The notes under the pieces were generated by a model. That model had not been told where the DNA came from. It ran no database searches and worked only from the letters and a program-made list of their open reading frames with translations. This document shows, in pieces, positions 51,201 to 61,200 of a stretch of 64,000 bases of DNA. Both the position numbers and the translations under genes were made by a program. Source of the DNA: Plasmopara viticola (Eukaryota > Oomycota > Peronosporomycetes > Peronosporales > Peronosporaceae); assembly GCA_001695595.3 (NCBI GenBank), contig MBPM02000084.1, positions 1 to 64,000 on the forward strand, written 5' to 3'. Position 1 is the stretch's first letter; the number at the start of each line of letters is the position of its first letter.

Positions 51201-52285
51201 CCCGGGGTCGGCTGGCGCTTTGGCTTGCGGTGCCTCTTAGACTTGGGCTTCTTGTCGTCAGGTACATCAGTCTCCTCCTCAGTCACGGTCGTCTCTGTTG
51301 TGGTCTCCTCCGTCACTTCCGTCGTTTCCTCAGGCTTGACATCGGTCACTTCAATCGTATCTGTGGGCATTTCTGTCACTTCCGTCATCTCCACCGTAGT
51401 CGGCACTTCTTCATTCACTTCGATCGTCTCGGTGGTCACTTCCGTCACCTCCGTCGTCTCCTCAGTTGTACCCGGGGTCGGCTGGCGCTTTGGCTTGCGG
51501 TGCCTCTTAGACTTGGGCTTCTTGTCGTCAGGTACATCAGTCTCCTCCTCAGTCACGGTCGTCTCTGTTGTGGTCTCCTCCGTCACTTCCGTCGTTTCCT
51601 CAGGCTTGACATCGGTCACTTCAATCGTCTCTGTAGTCACTTCTGTCACTTCCGTGACCTCCGTCGTCTCCTCAGTTGTACCCGGGGTTGGCTGGCGCTT
51701 TGGCTTGCGGTGCCTTTTAGACTTGGGCTTCTTGTCGTCAGGTACATCAGTCTCCTCCTCAGTCACGGTCGTCTCTGTTGTGGTCATCTCCGTCACTTCC
51801 GTCGTTTCCTCAGGCTTGACATCGGTTACTTCAATTGTATCTGTGGGCATTTCTGTCACTTCCGTCATCTCCACCGTAGTCGGCACTTCTTCATTCACTT
51901 CGATCGTCTCGGTGGTCACTTCCGTCACCTCCGTCGTCTCCTCAGTTGTACCCGGGGTCGGCTGGCGCTTTGGCTTGCGGTGTTTTTTTGACTTGGGCTT
52001 CTTGTCCTCAGGGACATCAGTCTCCTCCTCAGTCACGGTCGTCTCTGTTGTGGTCTCCTCCGTCACTTCCGTCGTTTCCTCAGGCTTGACATCGGTTACT
52101 TCAATTGTATCTGTGGGCATTTCTGTCACTTCCGTCATCTCCACCGTAGTCGGCACTTCTTCATTCACTTCGATCGTCTCGGTGGTCACTTCCGTCACCT
52201 CCGTCGTCTCCTCAGTTGTACCCGGGGTCGGCTGGCGCTTTGGCTTGCGGTGTTTTTGACTTGGGCTTCTTGTCCTCAGGGACAT
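48281..52285 (-). CDS. Giant Thr/Glu-repeat protein, C-terminal part with degenerate ABCG-like domain
   Basis: A 1,334-codon open frame ending at a TAG. From its upstream end it contains six canonical Thr/Glu/Val-rich repeat units (residues ~10-450), and one or two strongly diverged units (to ~660). Three modules of ~100 residues follow (~680-975), then an ABCG/PDR-like segment (~1010-1180) and a Ser-rich, basic C-tail (~1190-1334) with several S-P sites. No transmembrane segment is visible. The first ~10 residues (MSLRTRSPS...) are an artefact. A two-base shortening of a T-run near 52,253 breaks the frame that otherwise continues into the repeat array, so the true N-terminus lies beyond the window. 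The minus strand is taken as coding because its non-repeat parts make sense as protein and include the ABC homology. Overall function is unknown. The order of domains is direct observation; homology of the ABC segment is from motif recognition. Confidence 0.75.
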   Translation of the reverse strand: MSLRTRSPSQKHRKPKRQPTPGTTEETTEVTEVTTETIEVNEEVPTTVEMTEVTEMPTDTIEVTDVKPEETTEVTEETTTETTVTEEETDVPEDKKPKSKKHRKPKRQPTPGTTEETTEVTEVTTETIEVNEEVPTTVEMTEVTEMPTDTIEVTDVKPEETTEVTEMTTTETTVTEEETDVPDDKKPKSKRHRKPKRQPTPGTTEETTEVTEVTEVTTETIEVTDVKPEETTEVTEETTTETTVTEEETDVPDDKKPKSKRHRKPKRQPTPGTTEETTEVTEVTTETIEVNEEVPTTVEMTEVTEMPTDTIEVTDVKPEETTEVTEETTTETTVTEEETDVPDDKKPKSKRHRKPKRQPTPGTTEETTEVTEVTTETIEVNEEVPTTVEMTEVTEMPTDTIEVTDVKPEETTEVTEVTTTETTVTEEETDVPDDKKPKSKKHRKPKRQPTPGSTEETTEVTEVTTETIEVNEEVPTTVEMTEVTGMPTDTIKVTDVKPEETTEVTEVTTTETTVTEEETDEPEDKKLNIMKSRKPKRQLIGSIVKKPTNVNFPETTVIEEKAELTENRKRRSKKHRKSKRPSTVGTDEETAKVTTTDTLDVNVKGPTMTEKTTEVLKMPMNTTKGTKGIVELGNVVNVLPRGPKRTVAAGTEYCDKVDIGRIETIENTITSPRSKTTLISSSIEDKVDKDGIVVAKVKTDVYRTMSADGSIITKTIRTTIRTVTVSSGVVRRLIEVKTMTVTKMRTGETHTTVKTENHEELDDDKSTLSGDMMVSSVPDATLTDKTSEHDNTVKSKIFRTTGANGCIVTKTVRTTIRKVTSTSGVLKRIIEVETTTVTKSSTGETSTTVETETREEIDDDNCASVGNSRILSEAALISSSTEKTNEDGTTVKKEVYRTTNRDGRVVTKTIRTTIRKVANTSGTVKCAVEVETTTETKTSTGEASTTVETELREEVVDAVDLIPIAAVVDTDGTKRSLQKSIIEEKLAVTTAQRTGMGSAWYNMKRRRLVKSWLPQFVSYVQRRGRSLSKNMPRKELLTFARDFCDQNFASFETGFFTTGTYEDKRATWTIARSLAFHYPNVAVQQLGLGVGKFQRTLVIDEVCRTRQSPDGPPLIEIEFVVSVLQVVPKKCAYYEDVLILENGEVLFHGTGQSLIMYFLELGFMCPPDVDVPDYLLHLSEEQQSYHQVTMIQGFNNQRQLRRSRMVSGLMKYSDDMVLIIGGPEAGGPSRTSTPVCSPARSGATARLSTSYSPLGRQLKARRALTRSPSESPVSSATTYMSPQSTIATRNMKITSYSGSEANMTTLQHSRSAGVASSFDTKAIRDGSKQRSTHL
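48282..48749 (-). other. Ser/Arg-rich C-terminal tail of the giant protein
   Basis: Residues ~1180-1334 are hydrophilic and likely disordered, rich in Ser, Arg and Thr, with patches such as STPVCSPARSGATARLS and RSPSESPVSS. The SP/TP sites would suit proline-directed kinases. There is no glycosylphosphatidylinositol-type hydrophobic end, no dibasic or KDEL-type retrieval motif and no membrane helix. Confidence 0.6.
48750..49260 (-). other. Degenerate ABCG/PDR-type nucleotide-binding domain
   Basis: Residues ~1010-1180 follow the order of an ABCG (pleiotropic drug resistance) ATPase domain. WLPQFVSYVQRRG comes first (Q-loop area), then ELLTFARDFC, PNVAVQQLGL, TLVIDEVCR and VVSVLQ. DVLILENGEVLFHG, YFLELGFMCPPDVDVPDYLL follow, as after the H-loop. 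There is no Walker A, because the sequence upstream is the 100-residue modules. The SGGERKR-type signature is replaced by RQSPDGPP. The Walker B/D-loop stretch expected before VVSVLQ is deleted (roughly 40 residues). No transmembrane domain follows. It therefore cannot bind or hydrolyse ATP in the usual way, and may be a captured gene fragment. Confidence 0.65.
49390..50265 (-). repeat. Three tandem ~100-residue modules
   Basis: Three diverged copies lie at about 50,265-49,975, 49,975-49,680 and 49,680-49,390. Each has a VYRT(M/T)...DG core (IFRTTGANG in the middle one), then (I/V)(I/V)TKT(I/V)RTTIR.V (RVVTKTIRTTIRKV in the third). A VE(V/T)(K/E)T.T.TK..TGE(T/A).TTV.TE block follows, then an acidic EE(L/I/V)DDD-like end. 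Alternating Thr/Val/charged residues suggest beta strands. I recognise no named domain. They lie between the Thr/Glu array and the ABC-like segment. Confidence 0.8.
50420..50939 (-). repeat. Diverged terminal copies of the Thr/Glu array
   Basis: The units nearest the 3' end are eroded versions of the canonical unit. The basic block appears as SKKHRKSKRPST and KSRKPKRQLIG, the acidic part is shortened, and motifs such as VTTTDTLDVNVKGPTMTEK replace the canonical text. The frame stays open. They mark the old edge of the array, outside the zone of homogenisation. Confidence 0.75.
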
Positions 52286-55200
52286 CAGTCTCCTCCTCAG
52301 TCACGGTCGTCTCTGTTGTGGTCACCTCCGTCACTTCCGTCGTTTCCGTCGTTTCCTCAAGCATGACATCAGTCACTTCAATCGTCTCGGTAGTCACTTC
52401 CGTGACCTCCGTCGTCTCCTCAGTTGTACCCGTGGTCGGTTGGCGCTTTGGCTTGCGGTGCCTCTTAGACTTGGGCTTCTTGTCGTCAGGTACATCAGTC
52501 TCCTCCTCAGTCACGGTCGTCTCTGTTGTGGTCTCCTCCGTCACTTCCGTCGTTTCCTCGGGCTTGACATCAGTCACTTCAATCGTCTCGGTGGTCACTT
52601 CCGCCACCTCCGTCGTCGCCTCAGTTGTACCCGGGGTCGGCTGGCGCTTTAGCTTGCGGTGCCTCGTAGACTTGGGCTTCTTGTCGTCAGGTACATCAGT
52701 CTCCTCCTGAGTCACGGTCGTCTCTGTTGTGGTCACCTCCGTCACTTCCGTCGTTTCCTCAGGCCTGACATCGGTCACTTCAATCGTATCTGTGGGCATT
52801 TCTGTCACTTCCGTCATCTCTACCGTAGTTGGCTCTTCTTCATTCACTTCGATCGTCTCGGTGGTCACTTCCGTGACCTCCGTCGTCTCCCCAGTTGTAC
52901 CCGGAGTCGGCTGGCGCTTTGGCTTGCGGTGCCTTTTAGACTTGGGCTTCTTGTCGTCAGGTACATCAGTCTCCTCCTCAGTCACGGTCGTCTCTGTTGT
53001 GGTCACCTCCGTCACTTCCGTCGTTTCCTCAGGCATGACATCAGTCACTTCAATCGTCTCGGTAGTCACTTCTGTCACTTCCGTCATCGCCACCGTAGTC
53101 GGCACTTCTTCATTCACTTCGATCGTCTCGGTGGTCACTTCCGTCACCTCCGTCGTCTCCTCAGTTGAACTCGGGGTCGGCTGGCGCTTTGGCTTGCGGT
53201 GCCTTTTAGACTTGGGCTTCTTGTCCTCAGGTACATCAGTCTCCTCCTCAGTCACGGTCGTCTCTGTTGTGGTCTCCTCCGTCACTTCCGTCGTTTCCTC
53301 AGGCTTGACATCGGTTACTTCAATTGTATCTGTGGGCATTTCTGTCACTTCCGTCATCTCCACCGTAGTCGGCACTTCTTCATTCACTTCGATCGTCTCG
53401 GTGGTCACTTCCGTCACCTCCGTCGTCTCCTCAGTTGAACCCGGGGTCGGCTGGCGCTTTGGCTTGCGGTGCTTCTTTGACTTGGGCTTCTTGTCCTCAG
53501 GTACATCAGTCTCCTCCTCAGTCACGGTCGTCTCTGTTGTGGTCTCCTCCGTCACTTCCGTCGTTTCCTCAGGCTTGACATCGGTCACTTCAATGTCGTC
53601 AGTAGACTTCAGTCCCGGGGTCGGCTGGCGCTTTGGCTTGCGGTGCTTCTTTGACTTGGGCTTCTTGTCGTCAGGTACATCAGTCTCCTCCTCAGTCACG
53701 GTCGTCTCTGTTGTGGTCACCTCCGTCACTTCCGTCGTTTCCTCAGGCTTGACATCGGTCACTTCAATCGTATCTGTGGGCATTTCTGTCACTTCCGTCA
53801 TCTCCACCGTAGTCGGCACTTCTTCATTCACTTCGATCGTCTCGGTGGTCACTTCCGTCACCTCCGTCGTCTCCTCAGTTGTACCCGGGGTCGGCTGGCG
53901 CTTTGGCTTGCGGTGCTTTTTGACTTGGGCTTCTTGTCGTCAGGTACATCAGTCTCCTCCTCAGTCACGGTCGTCTCTGTTGTGGTCACCTCCGTCACTT
54001 CCGTCGTTTCCTCAGGCATGACATCAGTCACTTCAATCGTCTCGGTAGTCACTTCCGTGACCTCCGTCGTCTCCTCAGTTGTACCCGGGGTCGGCTGGCG
54101 CTTTGGCTTGCGGTGCTCTTTGACTTGGGCTTCTTGTCGTCAGGTACATCAGTCTCCTCCTCAGTCACGGTCGTCTCTGTTGTGGTCTCCTCCGTCACTT
54201 CCGTCGTTTCCTCAGGCTTGACATCAGTCACTTCAATCGTCTCGGTAGTCACTTCTGTCACTTCCGTGACCTCCGTCGTCTCCTCAGTTGTACCCGGGGT
54301 CGGCTGGCGCTTTGGCTTGCGGTGCTCTTAGACTTGGGCTTCTTGTCGTCAGGTACATCAGTCTCCTCCTCAGTCACGGTCGTCTCTGTTGTGGTCTCCT
54401 CCGTCACTTCCGTCGTTTCCTCAGGCTTGACATCGGTCACTTCAATCGTATCTGTGGGCATTTCTGTCACTTCCGTCATCTCCACCGTAGTCGGCACTTC
54501 TTCATTCACTTCGATCGTCTCGGTGGTCACTTCCGTGACCTCCGTCGTCTCCTCAGTTGTACCCGGGGTCGGCTGGCGCTTTGGCTTGCGGTGCCTTTGA
54601 CTTGGGCTTCTTGTCGTCAGGTACATCAGTCTCCTCCTCAGTCACGGTCGTCTCTGTTGTGGTCACCTCCGTCACTTCCGTCGTTTCCTCAGGCTTGACA
54701 TCGGTCACTTCAATCGTATCTGTGGGCATTTCTGTCACTTCCGTCATCTCCACCGTAGTCGGCACTTCTTCATTCACTTCGATCGTCTCGGTGGTCACTT
54801 CCGTCACCTCCGTCGTCTCCTCAGTTGAACCCGGGGTCGGCTGGCGCTTTGGCTTGCGGTGCTTCTTTGACTTGGGCTTCTTGTCGTCAGGTACATCAGT
54901 CTCCTCCTCAGTCACGGTCGTCTCTGTTGTGGTCACCTCCGTCACTTCCGTCGTTTCCTCAGGCATGACATCAGTCACTTCAATCGTCTCGGTGTCATTC
55001 TGTCACTTCCGTCATCTCCACCGTAGTCGGCACTTCTTCATTCACTTCGATCGTCTCGGTGGTCACTTCCGTCACCTCCGTCGTCTCCTCAGTTGACCCG
55101 GGGTCGGCTGGCGCTTTGGCTTGCGGTGCTTCTTAGACTTGGGCTTCTTGTCGTCAGGTACATCAGTCTCCTCCTCAGTCACGGTCGTCTCTGTTGTGGT

Positions 55201-58200
55201 CTCCTCCGTCACTTCCGTCGTTTCCTCAGGCTTGACATCGGTCACTTCAATCGTATCTGTGGGCATTTCTGTCACTTCCGTCATCTCCACCGTAGTCGGC
55301 ACTTCTTCATTCACTTCGATCGTCTCGGTGGTCACTTCCGTCACCTCCGTCGTCTCCTCAGTTGTACCCGGGGTCGGCTGGCGCTTTGGCTTGCGGTGCT
55401 TCTTTGACTTGGGCTTCTTGTCGTCAGGTACATCAGTCTCCTCCTCAGTCACGGTCGTCTCTGTTGTGGTCACCTCCGTCACTTCCGTCGTTTCCTCAGG
55501 CTTGACATCGGTCACTTCAATCGTATCTGTGGGCATTTCTGTCACTTCCGTCATCTCCACCGTAGTCGGCACTTCTTCATTCACTTCGATCGTCTCGGTG
55601 GTCACTTCCGTCACCTCCGTCGTCTCCTCAGTTGTACCCGGGGTCGGCTGGCGCTTTGGCTTGCGGTGCTTCTTTGACTTGGGCTTCTTGTCGTCAGGTA
55701 CATCAGTCTCCTCCTCAGTCACGGTCGTCTCTGTTGTGGTCACCTCCGTCACTTCCGTCGTTTCCTCAGGCATGACATCAGTCACTTCAATCGTCTCGGT
55801 AGTCACTTCCGTGACCTCCGTCGTCTCCTCAGTTGTACCCGGGGTCGGCTGGCGCTTTGGCTTGCGGTGCTCTTAGACTTGGGCTTCTTGTCGTCAGGTA
55901 CATCAGTCTCCTCCTCAGTCACGGTCGTCTCTGTTGTGGTCTCCTCCGTCACTTCCGTCGTTTCCTCGGGCTTGACATCAGTCACTTCAATCGTCTCGGT
56001 GGTCACTTCCGTCACTCCGTCCGTCAGTTGTACCCGGGGTCGGCTGGCGCTTTGGCTTGCGGTGCTCCTCAGTTGTACCCGGGGTCGGTCGTGGCGCTTT
56101 GGCTTGCGGTGCTTAGACTTGTCACGGTCGTCTCTGTTGTGGTCACCTCCGTCAGTCGTACATCAGTCTCCTCCTCAGTCACGGTCGTCTCTGTTGTGGT
56201 CACATCAGTCTCGTCACTTCCGTCGTTTCCGTCACATCAGGTCACTTCTCGTCGTCACTAAGACTTGGGCTTCTTGTCGTCATACATCAGTCTCCTCCTC
56301 AGTCACGGTCGTCTCTGTTGTGGTCACCTCCGTCACTTCCGTCGTTTCCTCAGGCTGACATCCACTTCAATCGTCATTTCTGTCACCGTCATCTCGTAGT
56401 GGCTCTTCTTCATTCACTTCGATCGTCTCGGTGGTCACTTCCGTGACCTCCGTCGTCTCCCCAGTTGTACCCGGGTCGGCTGGCGCTTTGGCTTGCGGTG
56501 CCTTTTAGACTTGGGCTTCTTGTCGTCAGGTACATCAGTCTCCTCCTCAGTCACGGTCGTCTCTGTTGTGGTCTCCTCCGTCACTTCCGTCGTTTCCTCA
56601 GGCTTGACATCGGTCACTTCAATCGTATCTGTGGGCATTTCTGTCACTTCCGTCATCTCCACCGTAGTCGGCACTTCTTCATTCACTTCGATCGTCTCGG
56701 TGGTCACTTCCGTCACCTCCGTCGTCTCCTCAGTTGTACCCGGGGTCGGCTGGCGCTTTGGCTTGCGGTGCTTCTTTGACTTGGGCTTCTTGTCGTCAGG
56801 TACATCAGTCTCCTCCTCAGTCACGGTCGTCTCTGTTGTGGTCACCTCCGTCACTTCCGTCGTTTCCTCAGGCTTGACATCGTCACTTCAATCGTCTCGG
56901 TGTCACTTCTGTCACTTCCGTCATCGCCACCGTAGTCGGCACTTCTTCATTCACTTCGATCGTCTCGGTGGTCACTTCCGTCACCTCCGTCGTCTCCTCA
57001 GTTGAACCGGGGTCGGCTGGCGCTTTGGCTTGCGGTGCTCTTAGACTTGGGCTTCTTGTCGTCAGGTACATCAGTCTCCTCCTCAGTCACGGTCGTCTCT
57101 GTTGTGGTCTCCTCCGTCACTTCCGTCGTTTCCTCAGGCTTGACATCGGTCACTTCAATCGTATCTGTGGGCATTTCTGTCACTTCCGTCATCTCCACCG
57201 TAGTCGGCACTTCTTCATTCACTTCGATCGTCTCGGTGGTCACTTCCGTCACCTCCGTCGTCTCCTCAGTTGTACCCGGGGTCGGCTGGCGCTTTGGCTT
57301 GCGGTGCTTCTTTGACTTGGGCTTCTTGTCGTCAGGTACATCAGTCTCCTCCTCAGTCACGGTCGTCTCTGTTGTGGTCACCTCCGTCACTTCCGTCGTT
57401 TCCTCAGGCATGACATCAGTCACTTCAATCGTCTCGGTGGTCACTTCTGTCACTTCCGTGACCTCCGTCGTCTCCTCAGTTGTACCCGGGGTCGGCTGGC
57501 GCTTTGGCTTGCGGTGCTTCTTTGACTTGGGCTTCTTGTCGTCAGGTACATCAGTCTCCTCCTCAGTCACGGTCGTCTCTGTTGTGGTCTCCTCCGTCAC
57601 TTCCGTCGTTTCCTCAGGCTTGACATCGGTCACTTCAATCGTATCTGTGGGCATTTCTGTCACTTCCGTCATCTCCACCGTAGTCGGCACTTCTTCATTC
57701 ACTTCGATCGTCTCGGTGGTCACTTCCGTGACCTCCGTCGTCTCCTCAGTTGTACCCGGGGTCGGCTGGCGCTTTGGCTTGCGGTGCTTCTTTGACTTGG
57801 GCTTCTTGTCGTCAGGTACATCAGTCTCCTCCTCAGTCACGGTCGTCTCTGTTGTGGTCACCTCCGTCACTTCCGTCGTTTCCTCAGGCATGACATCAGT
57901 CACTTCAATCGTCTCGGTAGTCACTTCTGTCACTTCCGTGACCTCCGTCGTCTCCTCAGTTGTACCCGGGGTCGGCTGGCGCTTTGGCTTGCGGTGCTCT
58001 TAGACTTGGGCTTCTTGTCGTCAGGTACATCAGTCTCCTCCTCAGTCACGGTCGTCTCTGTTGTGGTCACCTCCGTCACTTCCGTCGTTTCCTCAGGCTT
58101 GACATCGGTCACTTCAATCGTCTCTGTGGGCATTTCTGTCACTTCCGTCATCTCCACCGTAGTCGGCACTTCTTCATTCACTTCGATCGTCTCGGTGGTC

Positions 58201-61200
58201 ACTTCCGTCACCTCCGTCGTCTCCTCAGTTGTACCCGGGGTCGGCTGGCGCTTTGGCTTGCGGTGCTTTAGACTTGGGCTTCTTGTCGTCAGGTACATCA
58301 GTCTCCTCCTCAGTCACGGTCGTCTCTGTTGTGGTCACCTCCGTCACTTCCGTCGTTTCCTCAGGCTGACATCAGTCACTTCAATCGTCTCGGTGGTCAC
58401 TTCTGTCACTTCCGTGACCTCCGTCGTCTCCTCAGTTGTACCCGGGGTCGGCTGGCGCTTTGGCTTGCGGTGCTTCTTTGACTTGGGCTTCTTGTCGTCA
58501 GGTACATCAGTCTCCTCCTCAGTCACGGTCGTCTCTGTTGTGGTCTCCTCCGTCACTTCCGTCGTTTCCTCAGGCTTGACATCGGTCACTTCAATCGTAT
58601 CTGTGGGCATTTCTGTCACTTCCGTCATCTCCACCGTAGTCGGCACTTCTTCATTCACTTCGATCGTCTCGGTGGTCACTTCCGTGACCTCCGTCGTCTC
58701 CTCAGTTGTACCCGGGGTCGGCTGGCGCTTTGGCTTGCGGTGCTTCTTTGACTTGGGCTTCTTGTCGTCAGGTACATCAGTCTCCTCCTCAGTCACGGTC
58801 GTCTCTGTTGTGGTCACCTCCGTCACTTCCGTCGTTTCCTCAGGCATGACATCAGTCACTTCAATCGTCTCGGTAGTCACTTCTGTCACTTCCGTGACCT
58901 CCGTCGTCTCCTCAGTTGTACCCGGGGTCGGCTGGCGCTTTGGCTTGCGGTGCCTCTTAGACTTGGGCTTCTTGTCGTCAGGTACATCAGTCTCCTCCTC
59001 AGTCACGGTCGTCTCTGTTGTGGTCACCTCCGTCACTTCCGTCGTTTCCTCAGGCTTGACATCGGTCACTTCAATCGTCTCTGTGGGCATTTCTGTCACT
59101 TCCGTCATCTCCACCGTAGTCGGCACTTCTTCATTCACTTCGATCGTCTCGGTGGTCACTTCCGTCACCTCCGTCGTCTCCTCAGTTGTACCCGGGGTCG
59201 GCTGGCGCTTTGGCTTGCGGTGCCTTTTTAGACTTGGGCTTCTTGTCGTCAGGTACATCAGTCTCCTCCTCAGTCACGGTCGTCTCTGTTGTGGTCACCT
59301 CCGTCACTTCCGTCGTTTCCTCAGGCATGACATCAGTCACTTCAATCGTCTCGGTAGTCACTTCTGTCACTTCCGTGACCTCCGTCGTCTCCTCAGTTGT
59401 ACCCGGGGTCGGCTGGCGCTTTGGCTTGCGGTGCTCTTAGACTTGGGCTTCTTGTCGTCAGGTACATCAGTCTCCTCCTCAGTCACGGTCGTCTCTGTTG
59501 TGGTCACCTCCGTCACTTCCGTCGTTTCCTCAGGCTTGACATCGGTCACTTCAATCGTCTCTGTGGGCATTTCTGTCACTTCCGTCATCTCCACCGTAGT
59601 CGGCACTTCTTCATTCACTTCGATCGTCTCGGTGGTCACTTCCGTCACCTCCGTCGTCTCCTCAGTTGTACCCGGGGTCGGCTGGCGCTTTGGCTTGCGG
59701 TGCCTTTTAGACTTGGGCTTCTTGTCGTCAGGTACATCAGTCTCCTCCTCAGTCACGGTCGTCTCTGTTGTGGTCACCTCCGTCACTTCCGTCGTTTCCT
59801 CAGGCATGACATCAGTCACTTCAATCGTCTCGGTAGTCACTTCTGTCACTTCCGTGACCTCCGTCGTCTCCTCAGTTGTACCCGGGGTCGGCTGGCGCTT
59901 TGGCTTGCGGTGCCTCTTAGACTTGGGCTTCTTGTCGTCAGGTACATCAGTCTCCTCCTCAGTCACGGTCGTCTCTGTTGTGGTCTCCTCCGTCACTTCC
60001 GTCGTTTCCTCAGGCTTGACATCGGTCACTTCAATCGTATCTGTGGGCATTTCTGTCACTTCCGTCATCTCCACCGTAGTCGGCACTTCTTCATTCACTT
60101 CGATCGTCTCGGTGGTCACTTCCGTGACCTCCGTCGTCTCCTCAGTTGTACCGGGGTCGGCTGGCGCTTTGGCTTGCGGTGCTTCTTTGACTTGGGCTTC
60201 TTGTCGTCAGGTACATCAGTCTCCTCCTCAGTCACGGTCGTCTCTGTTGTGGTCACCTCCGTCACTTCCGTCGTTTCCTCAGGCATGACATCAGTCACTT
60301 CAATCGTCTCGGTAGTCACTTCTGTCACTTGACCTCCGTCGTCTGCTCAGTTGTACCCGGGGTCGGCTGGCGCTTTGGCTTGCGGTGCCTCTTAGACTTG
60401 GGCTTCTTGTCGTCAGGTACATCAGTCTCCTCCTCAGTCACGGTCGTCTCTGTTGTGGTCACCTCCGTCACTTCCGTCGTTTCCTCAGGCATGACATCAG
60501 TCACTTCAATCGTCTCGGTAGTCACTTCTGTCACTTCCGTGACCTCCGTCGTCTCCTCAGTTGTACCCGGGGTCGGCTGGCGCTTTGGCTTGCGGTGCCT
60601 CTTAGACTTGGGCTTCTTGTCGTCAGGTACATCAGTCTCCTCCTCAGTCACGGTCGTCTCTGTTGTGGTCTCCTCCGTCACTTCCGTCGTTTCCTCAGGC
60701 TTGACATCGGTCACTTCAATCGTATCTGTGGGCATTTCTGTCACTTCCGTCATCTCCACCGTAGTCGGCACTTCTTCATTCACTTCGATCGTCTCGGTGG
60801 TCACTTCCGTGACCTCCGTCGTCTCCTCAGTTGTACCGGGGTCGGCTGGCGCTTTGGCTTGCGGTGTTCTTTGACTTGGGCTTCTTGTCGTCAGGTACAT
60901 CAGTCTCCTCCTCAGTCACGGTCGTCTCTGTTGTGGTCTCCTCCGTCACTTCCGTCGTTTCCTCAGGCTTGACATCAGTCACTTCAATCGTCTCGGTAGT
61001 CACCTCTGTCACTTCTGTCACTTCCGTGACCTCCGTCGTCTCCTCAGTTGAACCCGGGGTCGGCTGGCGCTTTGGCTTGCGGTGCCTCTTAGACTTGGGC
61101 TTCTTGTCGTCAGGTACATCAGTCTCCTCCTCAGTCACGGTCGTCTCTGTTGTGGTCTCCTCCGTCACTTCCGTCGTTTCCTCAGGCTTGACATCAGTCA

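Noticed and set aside
49257..60332. Plus-strand Ser/Val-rich ORFs (1,000, 764, 545 codons and others) as genes
   Set aside because: They are the antisense of the Thr/Glu repeat. Only the minus strand stays meaningful outside the repeats (three modules, ABC-like segment), so the plus frames are by-products of a restricted codon set.
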